Positions 1 to 6,616 of a DNA stretch of 25,941 nucleotides are shown here, one piece after another; positions within the stretch are counted from its first letter, which is position 1; every line of letters begins with the position of its first letter. The DNA lies in NCBI GenBank assembly GCA_041655055.1, contig JBBAGE010000014.1:1-25941 (forward strand), given 5' to 3'. Source of the DNA: JBBAGE01 sp041655055. GTDB lineage: Bacteria > Pseudomonadota > Alphaproteobacteria > Rhodobacterales > Rhodobacteraceae. The translations under genes and the position numbers were made by a program. Below the pieces are notes generated by a model. That model was given only the letters and a program-made list of their open reading frames with translations. It made no database searches and had not been told where the DNA came from.

Positions 1-79
1 TGGTCAGAAGTTTGGTGAATATTCGCCGACCCGCACCTATTATGGCCATGCCGCCGACAAAAAAGCGAAGCGGAAGTAA
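1..79 (+). CDS. rpsS: 30S ribosomal protein S19, C-terminal end (partial)
   Basis: Only the last 25 codons are present; the frame starts at base 2 and stops with TAA at 77-79. The visible tail has the S19 C-terminal signature GEYSPTRTYYGH followed by a lysine-rich end (KKAKRK). S19 binds the head of the 30S subunit together with S13, which is encoded further down the window. The gene lies directly upstream of rplV, as in the standard S10 operon. The purine-rich end of this gene (GGAAGTAAG) probably serves as the ribosome binding site of rplV. Confidence 0.93.
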   Translation, partial: GQKFGEYSPTRTYYGHAADKKAKRK

Positions 80-82
80 GTC

Positions 83-463
83 ATGGGCAAGGCAGTAAAT
101 CCCCGCCGCGTGGCCGACAACGAAGCGATGGCCAAAGCCAAGATGCTTCGCACCAGCCCGCAGAAACTGAACCTCGTTGCGCAGATGATCCGCGGCAAGA
201 AAGTTGATCGTGCTTTGACCGATCTGACCTTCTCGAACAAGCGGATCGCGGCTGATGTGAAGAAATGTCTTCAATCCGCCATCGCCAACGCCGAAAACAA
301 CCACAATCTGGATGTCGATGAACTGGTCGTGGTCGAGGCCTGGGTTGGCAAGAACCTGACGATGAAGCGTGGCCGCCCCCGTGCGCGCGGACGTTTCGGC
401 AAGATCATGAAGCCCTTCGCCGAAATCACGATCAAGGTCCGCCAAGTTGAGGAGCAAGCCTAA
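83..463 (+). CDS. rplV: 50S ribosomal protein L22
   Basis: A 126-residue L22, a globular protein whose long beta-hairpin lines the peptide exit tunnel. The hairpin region is recognisable near the C-terminus (about residues 93-118, with KRGRPRARGRFGKI followed by EITIKV). The ATG at 83 lies three bases after the rpsS stop. The N-terminus carries a short basic extension (GKAVNPRRVADNEAMAKA) that is usual in alphaproteobacteria. The stop overlaps the rpsC start by one base (TAATG), so the two are probably translationally coupled. Confidence 0.97.
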   Translation: MGKAVNPRRVADNEAMAKAKMLRTSPQKLNLVAQMIRGKKVDRALTDLTFSNKRIAADVKKCLQSAIANAENNHNLDVDELVVVEAWVGKNLTMKRGRPRARGRFGKIMKPFAEITIKVRQVEEQA

Positions 464-1170
464 TGGGTCAGAAAGTCAATCCGATCGGCATGCGCCTTCA
501 GGTCAACCGCACCTGGGACAGCCGCTGGTTTGCCGAAAGCAAGGATTTCGGCAACCTGCTGCTCGAAGATGTGCGTATGCGCGAGTTCATCAAGGAAGAA
601 GTCAAGCAAGCCGGTGTCAGCCGTGTGATCATCGAACGCCCGCACCGCAAGTGCCGGGTTACGATCCACACCGCACGCCCCGGTGTGATCATCGGCAAGA
701 AAGGCGCGGATATCGAAACCCTGCGCAAGAAACTTGCCGCGATGACCGCAAGCGAGCTGCACCTGAACATCGTCGAAGTGCGCAAGCCCGAGCTGGACGC
801 CGCATTGGTGGCCGAATCGATCACGCAGCAGCTTGAGCGCCGCGTATCCTTCCGCCGCGCGATGAAACGTGCGGTTCAGAACGCCATGCGCATCGGCGCA
901 CTGGGTATCCGCGTGAACGTCGCGGGCCGCCTTGGCGGGGCCGAGATCGCACGAACCGAATGGTATCGCGAAGGGCGGGTGCCGCTGCACACGCTGCGCG
1001 CCGATATCGACTATGCACATGCTGAAGCGATGACCGCCTATGGCATCATCGGCGTGAAGGTATGGATCTTTAAGGGCGAGATCATGGAACATGATCCCCA
1101 GGCCCATGATCGTCGCCAGAGCGAGCTTCAGGATGGCCCGGCCCCGCGTGGCGCCGGTGGCCGTCGCTAA
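463..1170 (+). CDS. rpsC: 30S ribosomal protein S3
   Basis: A 235-residue S3, a 30S head protein at the mRNA entry channel. The type-II KH domain shows its loop GVIIGKKG at residues 74-81, and the conserved start MGQKVNPIGMRL is present. The ATG shares a base with the rplV TAA, and a GTTGAGGAGC ribosome binding site lies inside the end of rplV. The basic, glycine-rich C-terminal tail (GPAPRGAGGRR) is a normal lineage-specific ending. Length and content are ordinary for the family. Confidence 0.97.
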   Translation: MGQKVNPIGMRLQVNRTWDSRWFAESKDFGNLLLEDVRMREFIKEEVKQAGVSRVIIERPHRKCRVTIHTARPGVIIGKKGADIETLRKKLAAMTASELHLNIVEVRKPELDAALVAESITQQLERRVSFRRAMKRAVQNAMRIGALGIRVNVAGRLGGAEIARTEWYREGRVPLHTLRADIDYAHAEAMTAYGIIGVKVWIFKGEIMEHDPQAHDRRQSELQDGPAPRGAGGRR

Positions 1171-1184
1171 GAGAGGAATGAAAG

Positions 1185-1598
1185 ATGCTGCAACCAAAGC
1201 GCACTAAGTTCCGCAAGATGCACAAAGGCCGGATTCACGGCCAGGCAAAAGGCGGCTTTGACCTGAACTTTGGCACTTTCGGCCTGAAGGCCATTGAGCC
1301 GGATCGGATCACAGCGCGTCAGATCGAAGCGGCGCGTCGTGCAATGACACGTTACATGAAGCGTCAGGGGCGGGTCTGGATCCGCGTATTCCCTGACACG
1401 CCTGTGACCTCGAAACCCACCGAAGTTCGGATGGGTAAGGGCAAAGGTTCGGTCGACTTCTGGGCTGCCAAGATCAAGCCCGGGCGGATCATGTTTGAGA
1501 TTGACGGCGTATCGGAATCTGTGGCAAGAGAAGCACTCCGACTCGCAGCGATGAAATTGTCGATCAAGACGCGAACTGTCGTCCGCGAAGACTGGTGA
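1185..1598 (+). CDS. rplP: 50S ribosomal protein L16
   Basis: A 137-residue L16, which sits near the A site and peptidyl transferase centre. It begins with the family signature MLQPKRTKFRKMHKGR and includes RIFPDTPVTSKPTEVRMGKGKGS-like sequence in the middle (RVFPDTPVTSKP, then VRMGKGKGSVDFW). The ribosome binding site is GAGAGGA, and the start lies 14 bases after rpsC. A 98-base gap follows before rpmC, long for this operon. It contains only short nested GC-rich repeats (GGGC-TTT-GCCC near 1616-1627) and no gene that I can support. Confidence 0.97.
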   Translation: MLQPKRTKFRKMHKGRIHGQAKGGFDLNFGTFGLKAIEPDRITARQIEAARRAMTRYMKRQGRVWIRVFPDTPVTSKPTEVRMGKGKGSVDFWAAKIKPGRIMFEIDGVSESVAREALRLAAMKLSIKTRTVVREDW

Positions 1599-1696
1599 GA
1601 ATTGATCGGCCTTTGGGCTTTGCCCGGGGGCCGGTGACCCATTGGAAAAGCATGGGCCATTTTGGTCTCGTGACTTCTGATTAAAGGACGCGCGTC

Positions 1697-1897
1697 ATGA
1701 ACGCCCAGGAACTGAGAAACAAGACGCCCGATCAGCTCCGCGATGAGCTGGCCAGCCTCAAGAAAGAGGCTTTCAACCTGCGCTTTCAGCAGGCCACGGG
1801 GCAGCTCGAAAATACCGCCCAGATGCGCAAGGCACGCCGTCAGGCCGCCCGCGTCAAGACGGTGCTGAACGAAAAAGCCGCTGGCGCGGCTGAATAA
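1697..1897 (+). CDS. rpmC: 50S ribosomal protein L29
   Basis: A 66-residue L29, a two-helix protein near the polypeptide exit that forms part of the docking site for trigger factor and SRP. The family pattern is clear: ELRNKTPDQLRDELASLKKE at the N-terminus, then FNLRFQQATGQLEN and a basic second helix. The ATG at 1697 follows AAAGGACG. The alanine/glutamate-rich end (NEKAAGAAE) is slightly longer than in Escherichia coli, as is common in this class. Confidence 0.96.
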   Translation: MNAQELRNKTPDQLRDELASLKKEAFNLRFQQATGQLENTAQMRKARRQAARVKTVLNEKAAGAAE

Positions 1898-1912
1898 GGA
1901 AGCCTGATAGAT

Positions 1913-2152
1913 ATGCCCAAACGCATTTTGCAAGGCGTTGTGACCAGCAACCAAAACGAACAGACTGTCACCGTTCTGGTTGAGCGGCGCTTCAAGCACC
2001 CGGTCATGAACAAGATTATTCGTAAGTCCAAGAAATACCGGGCTCACGATGAAGCAAACACTTTCAACGTCGGGGACACGGTCCGCATTCAGGAATGTGC
2101 CCCCAAATCGAAAACGAAACGCTGGGAAGTCATCGCCAATAACGGCGCCTGA
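1913..2152 (+). CDS. rpsQ: 30S ribosomal protein S17
   Basis: A 79-residue S17, an OB-fold primary binding protein of the 30S body. The motif VERRFKHPVMNKIIRKSKKY followed by AHDE is diagnostic, as is the C-terminal GDTVRIQECAP. It follows rpmC by 15 bases. A 66-base spacer separates it from rplN, with GGGAGA just before the rplN start. I see no terminator there, only a weak GC-rich stretch. Confidence 0.96.
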   Translation: MPKRILQGVVTSNQNEQTVTVLVERRFKHPVMNKIIRKSKKYRAHDEANTFNVGDTVRIQECAPKSKTKRWEVIANNGA

Positions 2153-2218
2153 TTTTTCAGACTGTTCGAAACCCTGGGGATAAAGCCATCGAGCCCCCCA
2201 TAGGTCGGGAGAAACCAA

Positions 2219-2587
2219 ATGATCCAGATGCAGACCAATCTGGATGTTGCTGACAACTCCGGCGCGCGCCGGGTTCAGTGCATCAAGGTTCTGGGTGGTT
2301 CCCATCGCCGTTACGCCTCTGTGGGCGACATCATCGTGGTGTCGGTGAAGGAAGCCATCCCGCGCGGTCGCGTGAAAAAGGGCGATGTCCGCAAGGCCGT
2401 CGTCGTGCGCACCGCCAAGGAAGTCCGTCGCGAAGACGGCACCGCGATCCGTTTCGATCGCAATGCTGCCGTGATTCTCAACAACAACAACGAGCCGATC
2501 GGCACCCGTATCTTTGGGCCAGTTGTTCGCGAGCTTCGCGCCAAGAACTTCATGAAGATTATTTCGCTTGCGCCGGAGGTGCTTTGA
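2219..2587 (+). CDS. rplN: 50S ribosomal protein L14
   Basis: A 122-residue L14, the usual length for this protein of the subunit interface, which contacts 16S rRNA helix 14. The start MIQMQTNLDVADNSGARRVQCIKV is nearly invariant in bacteria, and the later segments GDIIVVSVKEAIPRG and the final MKIISLAPEVL also match. It opens the spc part of the cluster; in Escherichia coli that operon is repressed by S8 acting at the rplN-rplX-rplE region. I do not see a clear copy of that S8 site here. Confidence 0.97.
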   Translation: MIQMQTNLDVADNSGARRVQCIKVLGGSHRRYASVGDIIVVSVKEAIPRGRVKKGDVRKAVVVRTAKEVRREDGTAIRFDRNAAVILNNNNEPIGTRIFGPVVRELRAKNFMKIISLAPEVL

Positions 2588-2589
2588 TC

Positions 2590-2895
2590 ATGGCCGCCAA
2601 ACTGCGTAAAGGTGACAAGGTGATCGTGCTTGCCGGCAAGGACAAGGGCAAGAAAGGTCAGATCACGTCGGTCAACCCCACCAAGGGCAAGGCTGTTGTT
2701 GAGGGGATCAATGTCGCCATCCGTCATACGCGTCAGACACAATCCGGCCCCGGTGGCCGCGTGCCGACCGCGATGCCGATCGACCTGTCGAATCTGGCGC
2801 TGATCGATGCGAATGGCAAAGCAACCCGCGTTGGCTTCCGCTTTGAGGATGACAAGAAGGTCCGCTACGCCAAGACCACAGGAGACGTGATCTGA
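2590..2895 (+). CDS. rplX: 50S ribosomal protein L24
   Basis: A 101-residue L24, an assembly initiator for the 50S subunit. The KOW motif is at residues 7-25 (KGDKVIVLAGKDKGKKGQ), followed by GINVAIRHTRQT. I place the start at ATG 2590, two bases after the rplN stop, with GGAGGTGC in the end of rplN as ribosome binding site. The frame stays open upstream through rplN, but that extension has no L24 similarity. The stop overlaps rplE by one base (TGATG). Confidence 0.96.
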   Translation: MAAKLRKGDKVIVLAGKDKGKKGQITSVNPTKGKAVVEGINVAIRHTRQTQSGPGGRVPTAMPIDLSNLALIDANGKATRVGFRFEDDKKVRYAKTTGDVI

Positions 2896-3458
2896 TGCTT
2901 GACGCTGCAACCTATACTCCGCGTTTCCGCACGCTTTATAACGATACGATCCGCGCCGCGCTGCGCGAGGAATTCGGCTATAAAAACGTCAACCAGATCC
3001 CGCGTCTTGAGAAAATCGTTCTCAACATCGGGTGTGGTTCCGAAGCCGTGCGTGATTCCAAGAAAGCCAAATCGGCCCAGGAAGATCTGACCACGATCGC
3101 CGGCCAAAAGGCCGTTGTGACCGTGGCCAAGAAATCCATCGCCGGTTTTCGCGTTCGCGAAGACATGCCGCTGGGCACCAAGGTGACCCTGCGTGGCGAC
3201 CGGATGTATGAATTCCTTGATCGTCTGATCACCGTTGCCATGCCCCGCATCCGCGACTTTCGCGGTGTATCGGGCAAGAGCTTCGATGGCCGTGGCAACT
3301 ATGCCATGGGGATCAAAGAGCACATCGTTTTCCCTGAGATCAACTTCGACAAGATTGACGAAGTCTGGGGTCTGGACGTCGTAATTGCCACCACCGCGCA
3401 AACTGACGCGGAAGCGAAAGCACTGTTGAAGGCATTCAACATGCCTTTCAACAGCTGA
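2895..3458 (+). CDS. rplE: 50S ribosomal protein L5
   Basis: A 187-residue L5, the 5S rRNA-binding protein of the central protuberance, which contacts S13 and the P-site tRNA. Family features are KNVNQIPRLEKIVLNIG near residues 30-46, a GQKAVVTVAKKSIAGFRVRE segment, and FDKIDEVWGLDVVIATTA near the end. It starts inside the TGATG overlap with rplX and is slightly longer than the 179 residues of Escherichia coli, mostly from the N-terminal LDAATYTPRFRTL segment. Confidence 0.97.
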   Translation: MLDAATYTPRFRTLYNDTIRAALREEFGYKNVNQIPRLEKIVLNIGCGSEAVRDSKKAKSAQEDLTTIAGQKAVVTVAKKSIAGFRVREDMPLGTKVTLRGDRMYEFLDRLITVAMPRIRDFRGVSGKSFDGRGNYAMGIKEHIVFPEINFDKIDEVWGLDVVIATTAQTDAEAKALLKAFNMPFNS

Positions 3459-3478
3459 TCGCGGGAGGAGACTGAACA

Positions 3479-3784
3479 ATGGCCAAGAAATCAATGGTCG
3501 AGCGCGAAAAGAAGCGTCAAAAGCTGGTGGATCAATATGCCGCCAAACGTGCCGCGCTGAAAGATATCGTGAAAGACGAAAGCAAGCCGATGGAAGAGCG
3601 TTTCCGCGCCACCCTGAAACTTGCGGAATTGCCGCGCAACAGCTCGGCTACGCGGCTGCATAATCGCTGCCAGCTTACGGGTCGTCCGCATGCGTATTAT
3701 CGCAAGCTGAAAGTGTCGCGGATCATGCTGCGGGAACTGGGCTCGAACGGCCAGATCCCCGGTCTTGTGAAATCGAGCTGGTAA
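3479..3784 (+). CDS. rpsN: 30S ribosomal protein S14, zinc-independent type
   Basis: A 101-residue S14 of the long form, which lacks the CxxC pairs of zinc-binding paralogues (a single Cys at about residue 61). The conserved C-terminal half NRCQLTGRPHAYYRKLKVSR is present, as is the ending IPGLVKSSW. A strong ribosome binding site (GGGAGGAGA) precedes the ATG. In this family the long form does not depend on zinc supply; no zinc-type second copy is seen in the window. Confidence 0.97.
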   Translation: MAKKSMVEREKKRQKLVDQYAAKRAALKDIVKDESKPMEERFRATLKLAELPRNSSATRLHNRCQLTGRPHAYYRKLKVSRIMLRELGSNGQIPGLVKSSW

Positions 3785-3796
3785 GGAGATCATCAG

Positions 3797-4189
3797 ATGA
3801 ACGATCCTATCGGCGACATGCTCACGCGTATCCGCAACGCGCAGATGCGTGGTAAATCCACGGTCAGCACCCCTGCATCCAAGCTGCGCGCCTGGGTTCT
3901 GGATGTGCTGACACAAGAAGGCTATATCCGGGGTTACGAAAATGGTGTTGGCAAGAATGGCCATCCCACCCTTGAAATCAGCCTGAAATATTTTGATGGC
4001 GTCCCCGTCATTCGCGAACTCCAGCGCGTTTCCAAGCCTGGCCGCCGCGTTTATATGGGCGTCAAGGATATTCCCTCGGTCCGTCAGGGCCTGGGTGTAT
4101 CGATTGTCTCCACGCCGAAAGGCGTCATGTCCGATGCAGATGCACGCAGCGCCAATGTTGGCGGTGAAGTGATCTGCACCGTGTTCTAA
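3797..4189 (+). CDS. rpsH: 30S ribosomal protein S8
   Basis: A 130-residue S8, which binds the central domain of 16S rRNA and, in Escherichia coli, represses its own spc operon. It begins MNDPIGDMLTRIRNAQ, the usual S8 start, and ends with the conserved DADARSANVGGEVICTVF. The ribosome binding site is AAGGAGA and the spacing to rpsN is 12 bases. It is ordinary in length and composition. Confidence 0.97.
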   Translation: MNDPIGDMLTRIRNAQMRGKSTVSTPASKLRAWVLDVLTQEGYIRGYENGVGKNGHPTLEISLKYFDGVPVIRELQRVSKPGRRVYMGVKDIPSVRQGLGVSIVSTPKGVMSDADARSANVGGEVICTVF

Positions 4190-4201
4190 GGGGGGCTGGC
4201 A

Positions 4202-4735
4202 ATGTCTCGTATTGGCAAGAAACCGGTTGGCCTGCCTGATGGGGTGAATGCATCCCTTTCGGGTCAGACCCTCGAAGTTAAAGGCCCCAAGGGCGTCCGC
4301 AGCTTCACCGCCACCGACGATGTCACCATCGCCATTGACGGCGATGTCATCACCGTTGCACCGCGCGGCAATTCCAAACGCGCGCGTCAGCAATGGGGCA
4401 TGAGCCGCAGCATGATCGCAAACCTTGTGACCGGTGTCAGCACCGGCTTTCGCAAAGAGCTTGAGATCAACGGTGTTGGTTATCGTGCCGCGATGCAGGG
4501 GAACACGCTCAAGCTGTCGCTGGGCTATTCCCATGACGTCGAATTCGAAGTTCCCGCCGGTGTCACCGTAACCGCGCCGAAGCAAACCGAAATCGTCATC
4601 GAAGGTGACGATCAGCAGGTTGTCGGCCAGGTTGCCGCGAATATTCGCAAGTGGCGCGCCCCGGAACCCTACAAGGGCAAGGGGATCAAATACAAAGGCG
4701 AGTTCATCTTCCGCAAAGATGGCAAGAAGAAGTAA
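4202..4735 (+). CDS. rplF: 50S ribosomal protein L6
   Basis: A 177-residue L6, which has two similar domains at the base of the L7/L12 stalk and supports the factor-binding site. It begins MSRIGKKPVGLPDGV, and the C-terminal domain ends with the signature PEPYKGKGIKYKGEFI and a basic GKKK tail. The ribosome binding site AAGGGGGGC lies directly after the rpsH stop. Length is the family norm. Confidence 0.97.
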   Translation: MSRIGKKPVGLPDGVNASLSGQTLEVKGPKGVRSFTATDDVTIAIDGDVITVAPRGNSKRARQQWGMSRSMIANLVTGVSTGFRKELEINGVGYRAAMQGNTLKLSLGYSHDVEFEVPAGVTVTAPKQTEIVIEGDDQQVVGQVAANIRKWRAPEPYKGKGIKYKGEFIFRKDGKKK

Positions 4736-4745
4736 GGACGCAGCA

Positions 4746-5105
4746 ATGGCAAACAGCAAACGGGAATTGTTTCTCAAGCGCCGCCAGCGCGTGCGGAACA
4801 AACTGCGGAAAATGGCCGATGGACGCGCGCGTCTCTCGGTTTTCCGCTCGAACAAGAATATCAGCGTGCAACTGATCGACGATGTGAATGGCGTGACGCT
4901 TGCATCGGCTTCGACGCTTGAGCGGGATCTCGGTCTCGTCGGCAAGAACAATATCGAAGCGGCTGCGAAAGTGGGTGCGGCAATTGCCGAACGTGCGCGC
5001 AAGGCTGGCATCGAAGAGTGCTATTTCGATCGGGGTGGCTTCCTCTTTCACGGCAAGGTAAAGGCTCTGGCCGATGCTGCGCGTGAAGGTGGGCTGAAGT
5101 TCTAA
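4746..5105 (+). CDS. rplR: 50S ribosomal protein L18
   Basis: A 119-residue L18, which binds 5S rRNA together with L5. I set the start at ATG 4746 (MANSKRELFLKRRQRVRNKLR), preceded by AAGGACG. The frame is open further upstream inside rplF but shows no similarity there. RLSVFRSNKNISVQLIDD and the C-terminal FDRGGFLFHGKVKALADAAREGGLKF-like ending (in part GGFLFHGKVKALADAAREGG) are typical. It is followed directly by rpsE. Confidence 0.96.
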   Translation: MANSKRELFLKRRQRVRNKLRKMADGRARLSVFRSNKNISVQLIDDVNGVTLASASTLERDLGLVGKNNIEAAAKVGAAIAERARKAGIEECYFDRGGFLFHGKVKALADAAREGGLKF

Positions 5106-5115
5106 GGAGACGATG

Positions 5116-5682
5116 ATGGCTAGAGAACCAAACCGTCGGGACCGTCGCGAACGCGAGGAAGCCCCGGAATTCGCCGATCGTCTTGTCGCGATCAACCGTG
5201 TATCCAAAACCGTCAAAGGTGGTAAACGCTTTGGCTTTGCCGCGCTGGTGGTTGTGGGTGACCAAAAGGGCCGCGTCGGCTTCGGCAAGGGCAAGGCGAA
5301 AGAAGTGCCCGAGGCGATTCGCAAGGCGACCGAACAGGCCAAGCGGCAGATGATCCGTGTGCAACTGCGCGAAGGCCGCACGCTGCACCACGATGTCGAG
5401 GGCCGTCACGGCGCCGGCAAGGTGGTCATGCGTTCGGCAACGCAAGGGACCGGGATCATCGCCGGTGGTCCGATGCGCGCCGTGTTCGAAATGCTTGGCG
5501 TTCAGGACGTTGTCGCCAAGTCGATCGGTTCGCAGAACCCCTATAACATGATCCGCGCCACGCTCGACGGTCTGGGTCGCGAGGCAAGCCCCCGTTCGGT
5601 GGCACAGCGTCGTGGCAAAAAGGTCGCCGATATCCTGCGCAAGGACGAAGCACCGGCCGCTACTGATGCGGTCGAGGCATAA
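5116..5682 (+). CDS. rpsE: 30S ribosomal protein S5
   Basis: A 188-residue S5, which lies at the mRNA entry channel with S3 and S4 and affects decoding accuracy. Two ATG codons lie in a row (5113 and 5116). I prefer 5116 because AAGGAGA (5104-5110) is then at a normal distance, whereas it nearly touches the first. The double-stranded RNA-binding-like N-terminal domain (RLVAINRVSKTVKGGKRF, about residues 20-37) and the C-terminal VFEMLGVQDVVAKSIGSQNP are clear. The arginine-rich start (REPNRRDRREREE) and acidic end are usual in alphaproteobacteria. Confidence 0.96.
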   Translation: MAREPNRRDRREREEAPEFADRLVAINRVSKTVKGGKRFGFAALVVVGDQKGRVGFGKGKAKEVPEAIRKATEQAKRQMIRVQLREGRTLHHDVEGRHGAGKVVMRSATQGTGIIAGGPMRAVFEMLGVQDVVAKSIGSQNPYNMIRATLDGLGREASPRSVAQRRGKKVADILRKDEAPAATDAVEA

Positions 5683-5693
5683 GGAGCGGAACC

Positions 5694-5882
5694 ATGGCTA
5701 AAACGATCGTCGTCAAACAGATCGGCTCGCCGATTCGCCGCCCCGAGATTCAGCGCGCAACGCTGATCGGGCTGGGCCTGAACAAGATGCATCGCACCCG
5801 CGAGCTTGAGGACACCCCTGCCGTTCGCGGCATGGTTGCCAAGATCCCGCATTTGGTGCAGATCATCGAAGAGCGTGGCTGA
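5694..5882 (+). CDS. rpmD: 50S ribosomal protein L30
   Basis: A 62-residue L30, a small 50S protein missing from some bacterial lineages but present here. The family pattern is visible: KTIVVKQIGSPIRRPEIQRATLIGLGLNKM followed in sequence by HRTRELEDTPAVRGM and VPH-like KIPHLV (quoted in overlapping parts). The ribosome binding site AAGGAGC follows the rpsE stop. The 153-base gap to rplO holds a strong hairpin, listed separately. Confidence 0.95.
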   Translation: MAKTIVVKQIGSPIRRPEIQRATLIGLGLNKMHRTRELEDTPAVRGMVAKIPHLVQIIEERG

Positions 5883-5918
5883 TCGCCCCTGGGCGGCACG
5901 CCGTCCGGATTGAATATT

Positions 5919-5943
5919 GCAAGGTGCGCGCTGCGCGCCTTGC
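5919..5943 (+). promoter_or_regulatory. Strong hairpin in the rpmD-rplO gap
   Basis: GCAAGGTGCGC pairs with GCGCGCCTTGC around a GCT loop: 11 base pairs with one G-T wobble. No T-run follows, so it is not a standard terminator. It could be an RNA processing or stability element, or a partial attenuator, in the 153-base gap (5883-6035), which otherwise holds no gene I can support. Confidence 0.6.
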
Positions 5944-6035
5944 GTGCATTTAACGGCAAGCCATTCAGGTTTGTTTAACATAAGCTGTGGTATGCCCATC
6001 CGTCGCTGGGGGCCTATCCGGCAAGGAGTAGCGAC

Positions 6036-6512
6036 ATGAAACTGAACGAACTTCGCGATAACGAAGGCGCCACGAAAAAACGCATGCGCGTTGGCCGTGG
6101 TGTCGGCTCGGGCAAAGGTAAAACCGCAGGCCGCGGGATCAAGGGTCAGAAATCCCGTTCGGGCGTGGCGATCAACGCCTATGAGGGCGGCCAGATGCCG
6201 CTTTACCAACGCCTGCCCAAGCGTGGCTTCAACAAGCCCAACCGCAAATCCTTTGCGGTGATCAACCTGGGAATGATCCAGAAATTCATCGATGCCGGCA
6301 AACTTGATACTAACGCGGAAATCACCGAAGATGCGCTTGTCGCATCCGGGCTGGTGCGCCGCAAGCTGGACGGTGTGCGGGTATTGGCCAAGGGCGATCT
6401 GACGTCAAAGGTCACGATCAATGTCACCGGCGCTTCCAAATCGGCTGTTGAGGCTGTGGAAAAGTCGGGCGGCACGCTTTCCGTAGCGTTGATCGAGGCG
6501 GCCGCTGAATAA
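6036..6512 (+). CDS. rplO: 50S ribosomal protein L15
   Basis: A 158-residue L15, a late-assembly 50S protein with an extended basic N-terminus. The diagnostic stretch GRGVGSGKGKTAGRGIKGQK lies at about residues 20-39, followed by FEGGQMP-like YEGGQMPLYQRLPKRGF. The C-terminal globular part ends with VEKSGGTLSVALIEAAAE. The ribosome binding site is AAGGAGTAG. It precedes secY as in nearly all bacteria, though the gap here (104 bases) is wide and structured. Confidence 0.96.
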   Translation: MKLNELRDNEGATKKRMRVGRGVGSGKGKTAGRGIKGQKSRSGVAINAYEGGQMPLYQRLPKRGFNKPNRKSFAVINLGMIQKFIDAGKLDTNAEITEDALVASGLVRRKLDGVRVLAKGDLTSKVTINVTGASKSAVEAVEKSGGTLSVALIEAAAE

Positions 6513-6564
6513 AAGGGTTGTAGGCAGTCAACGGGCTGCTTAGACCTTTATTTGGTTTTCCAAG

Positions 6565-6597
6565 CGCCGCCGACCGGGAAACGGTTCGGCGGCGTTT
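6565..6597 (+). terminator. Terminator-like hairpin between rplO and secY
   Basis: CGCCGCCGACCG (6565-6576) pairs with CGG-TT-CGGCGGCG (6582-6594), giving about 12 base pairs with one bulged T and a GGAAA loop, followed by TTTAAC. It has the shape of a rho-independent terminator with a short T-run, so it may act as a partial terminator setting the level of secY-adk below that of the ribosomal proteins. It could equally be a processing or stability hairpin. Confidence 0.55.
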
Positions 6598-6616
6598 AAC
6601 ATGAAAGAGACTGTGC

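Noticed and set aside
3491..5011. Minus-strand open frame of 506 codons inside the ribosomal cluster
   Set aside because: It is a shadow of rpsN, rpsH, rplF and rplR, which all have exact family signatures.
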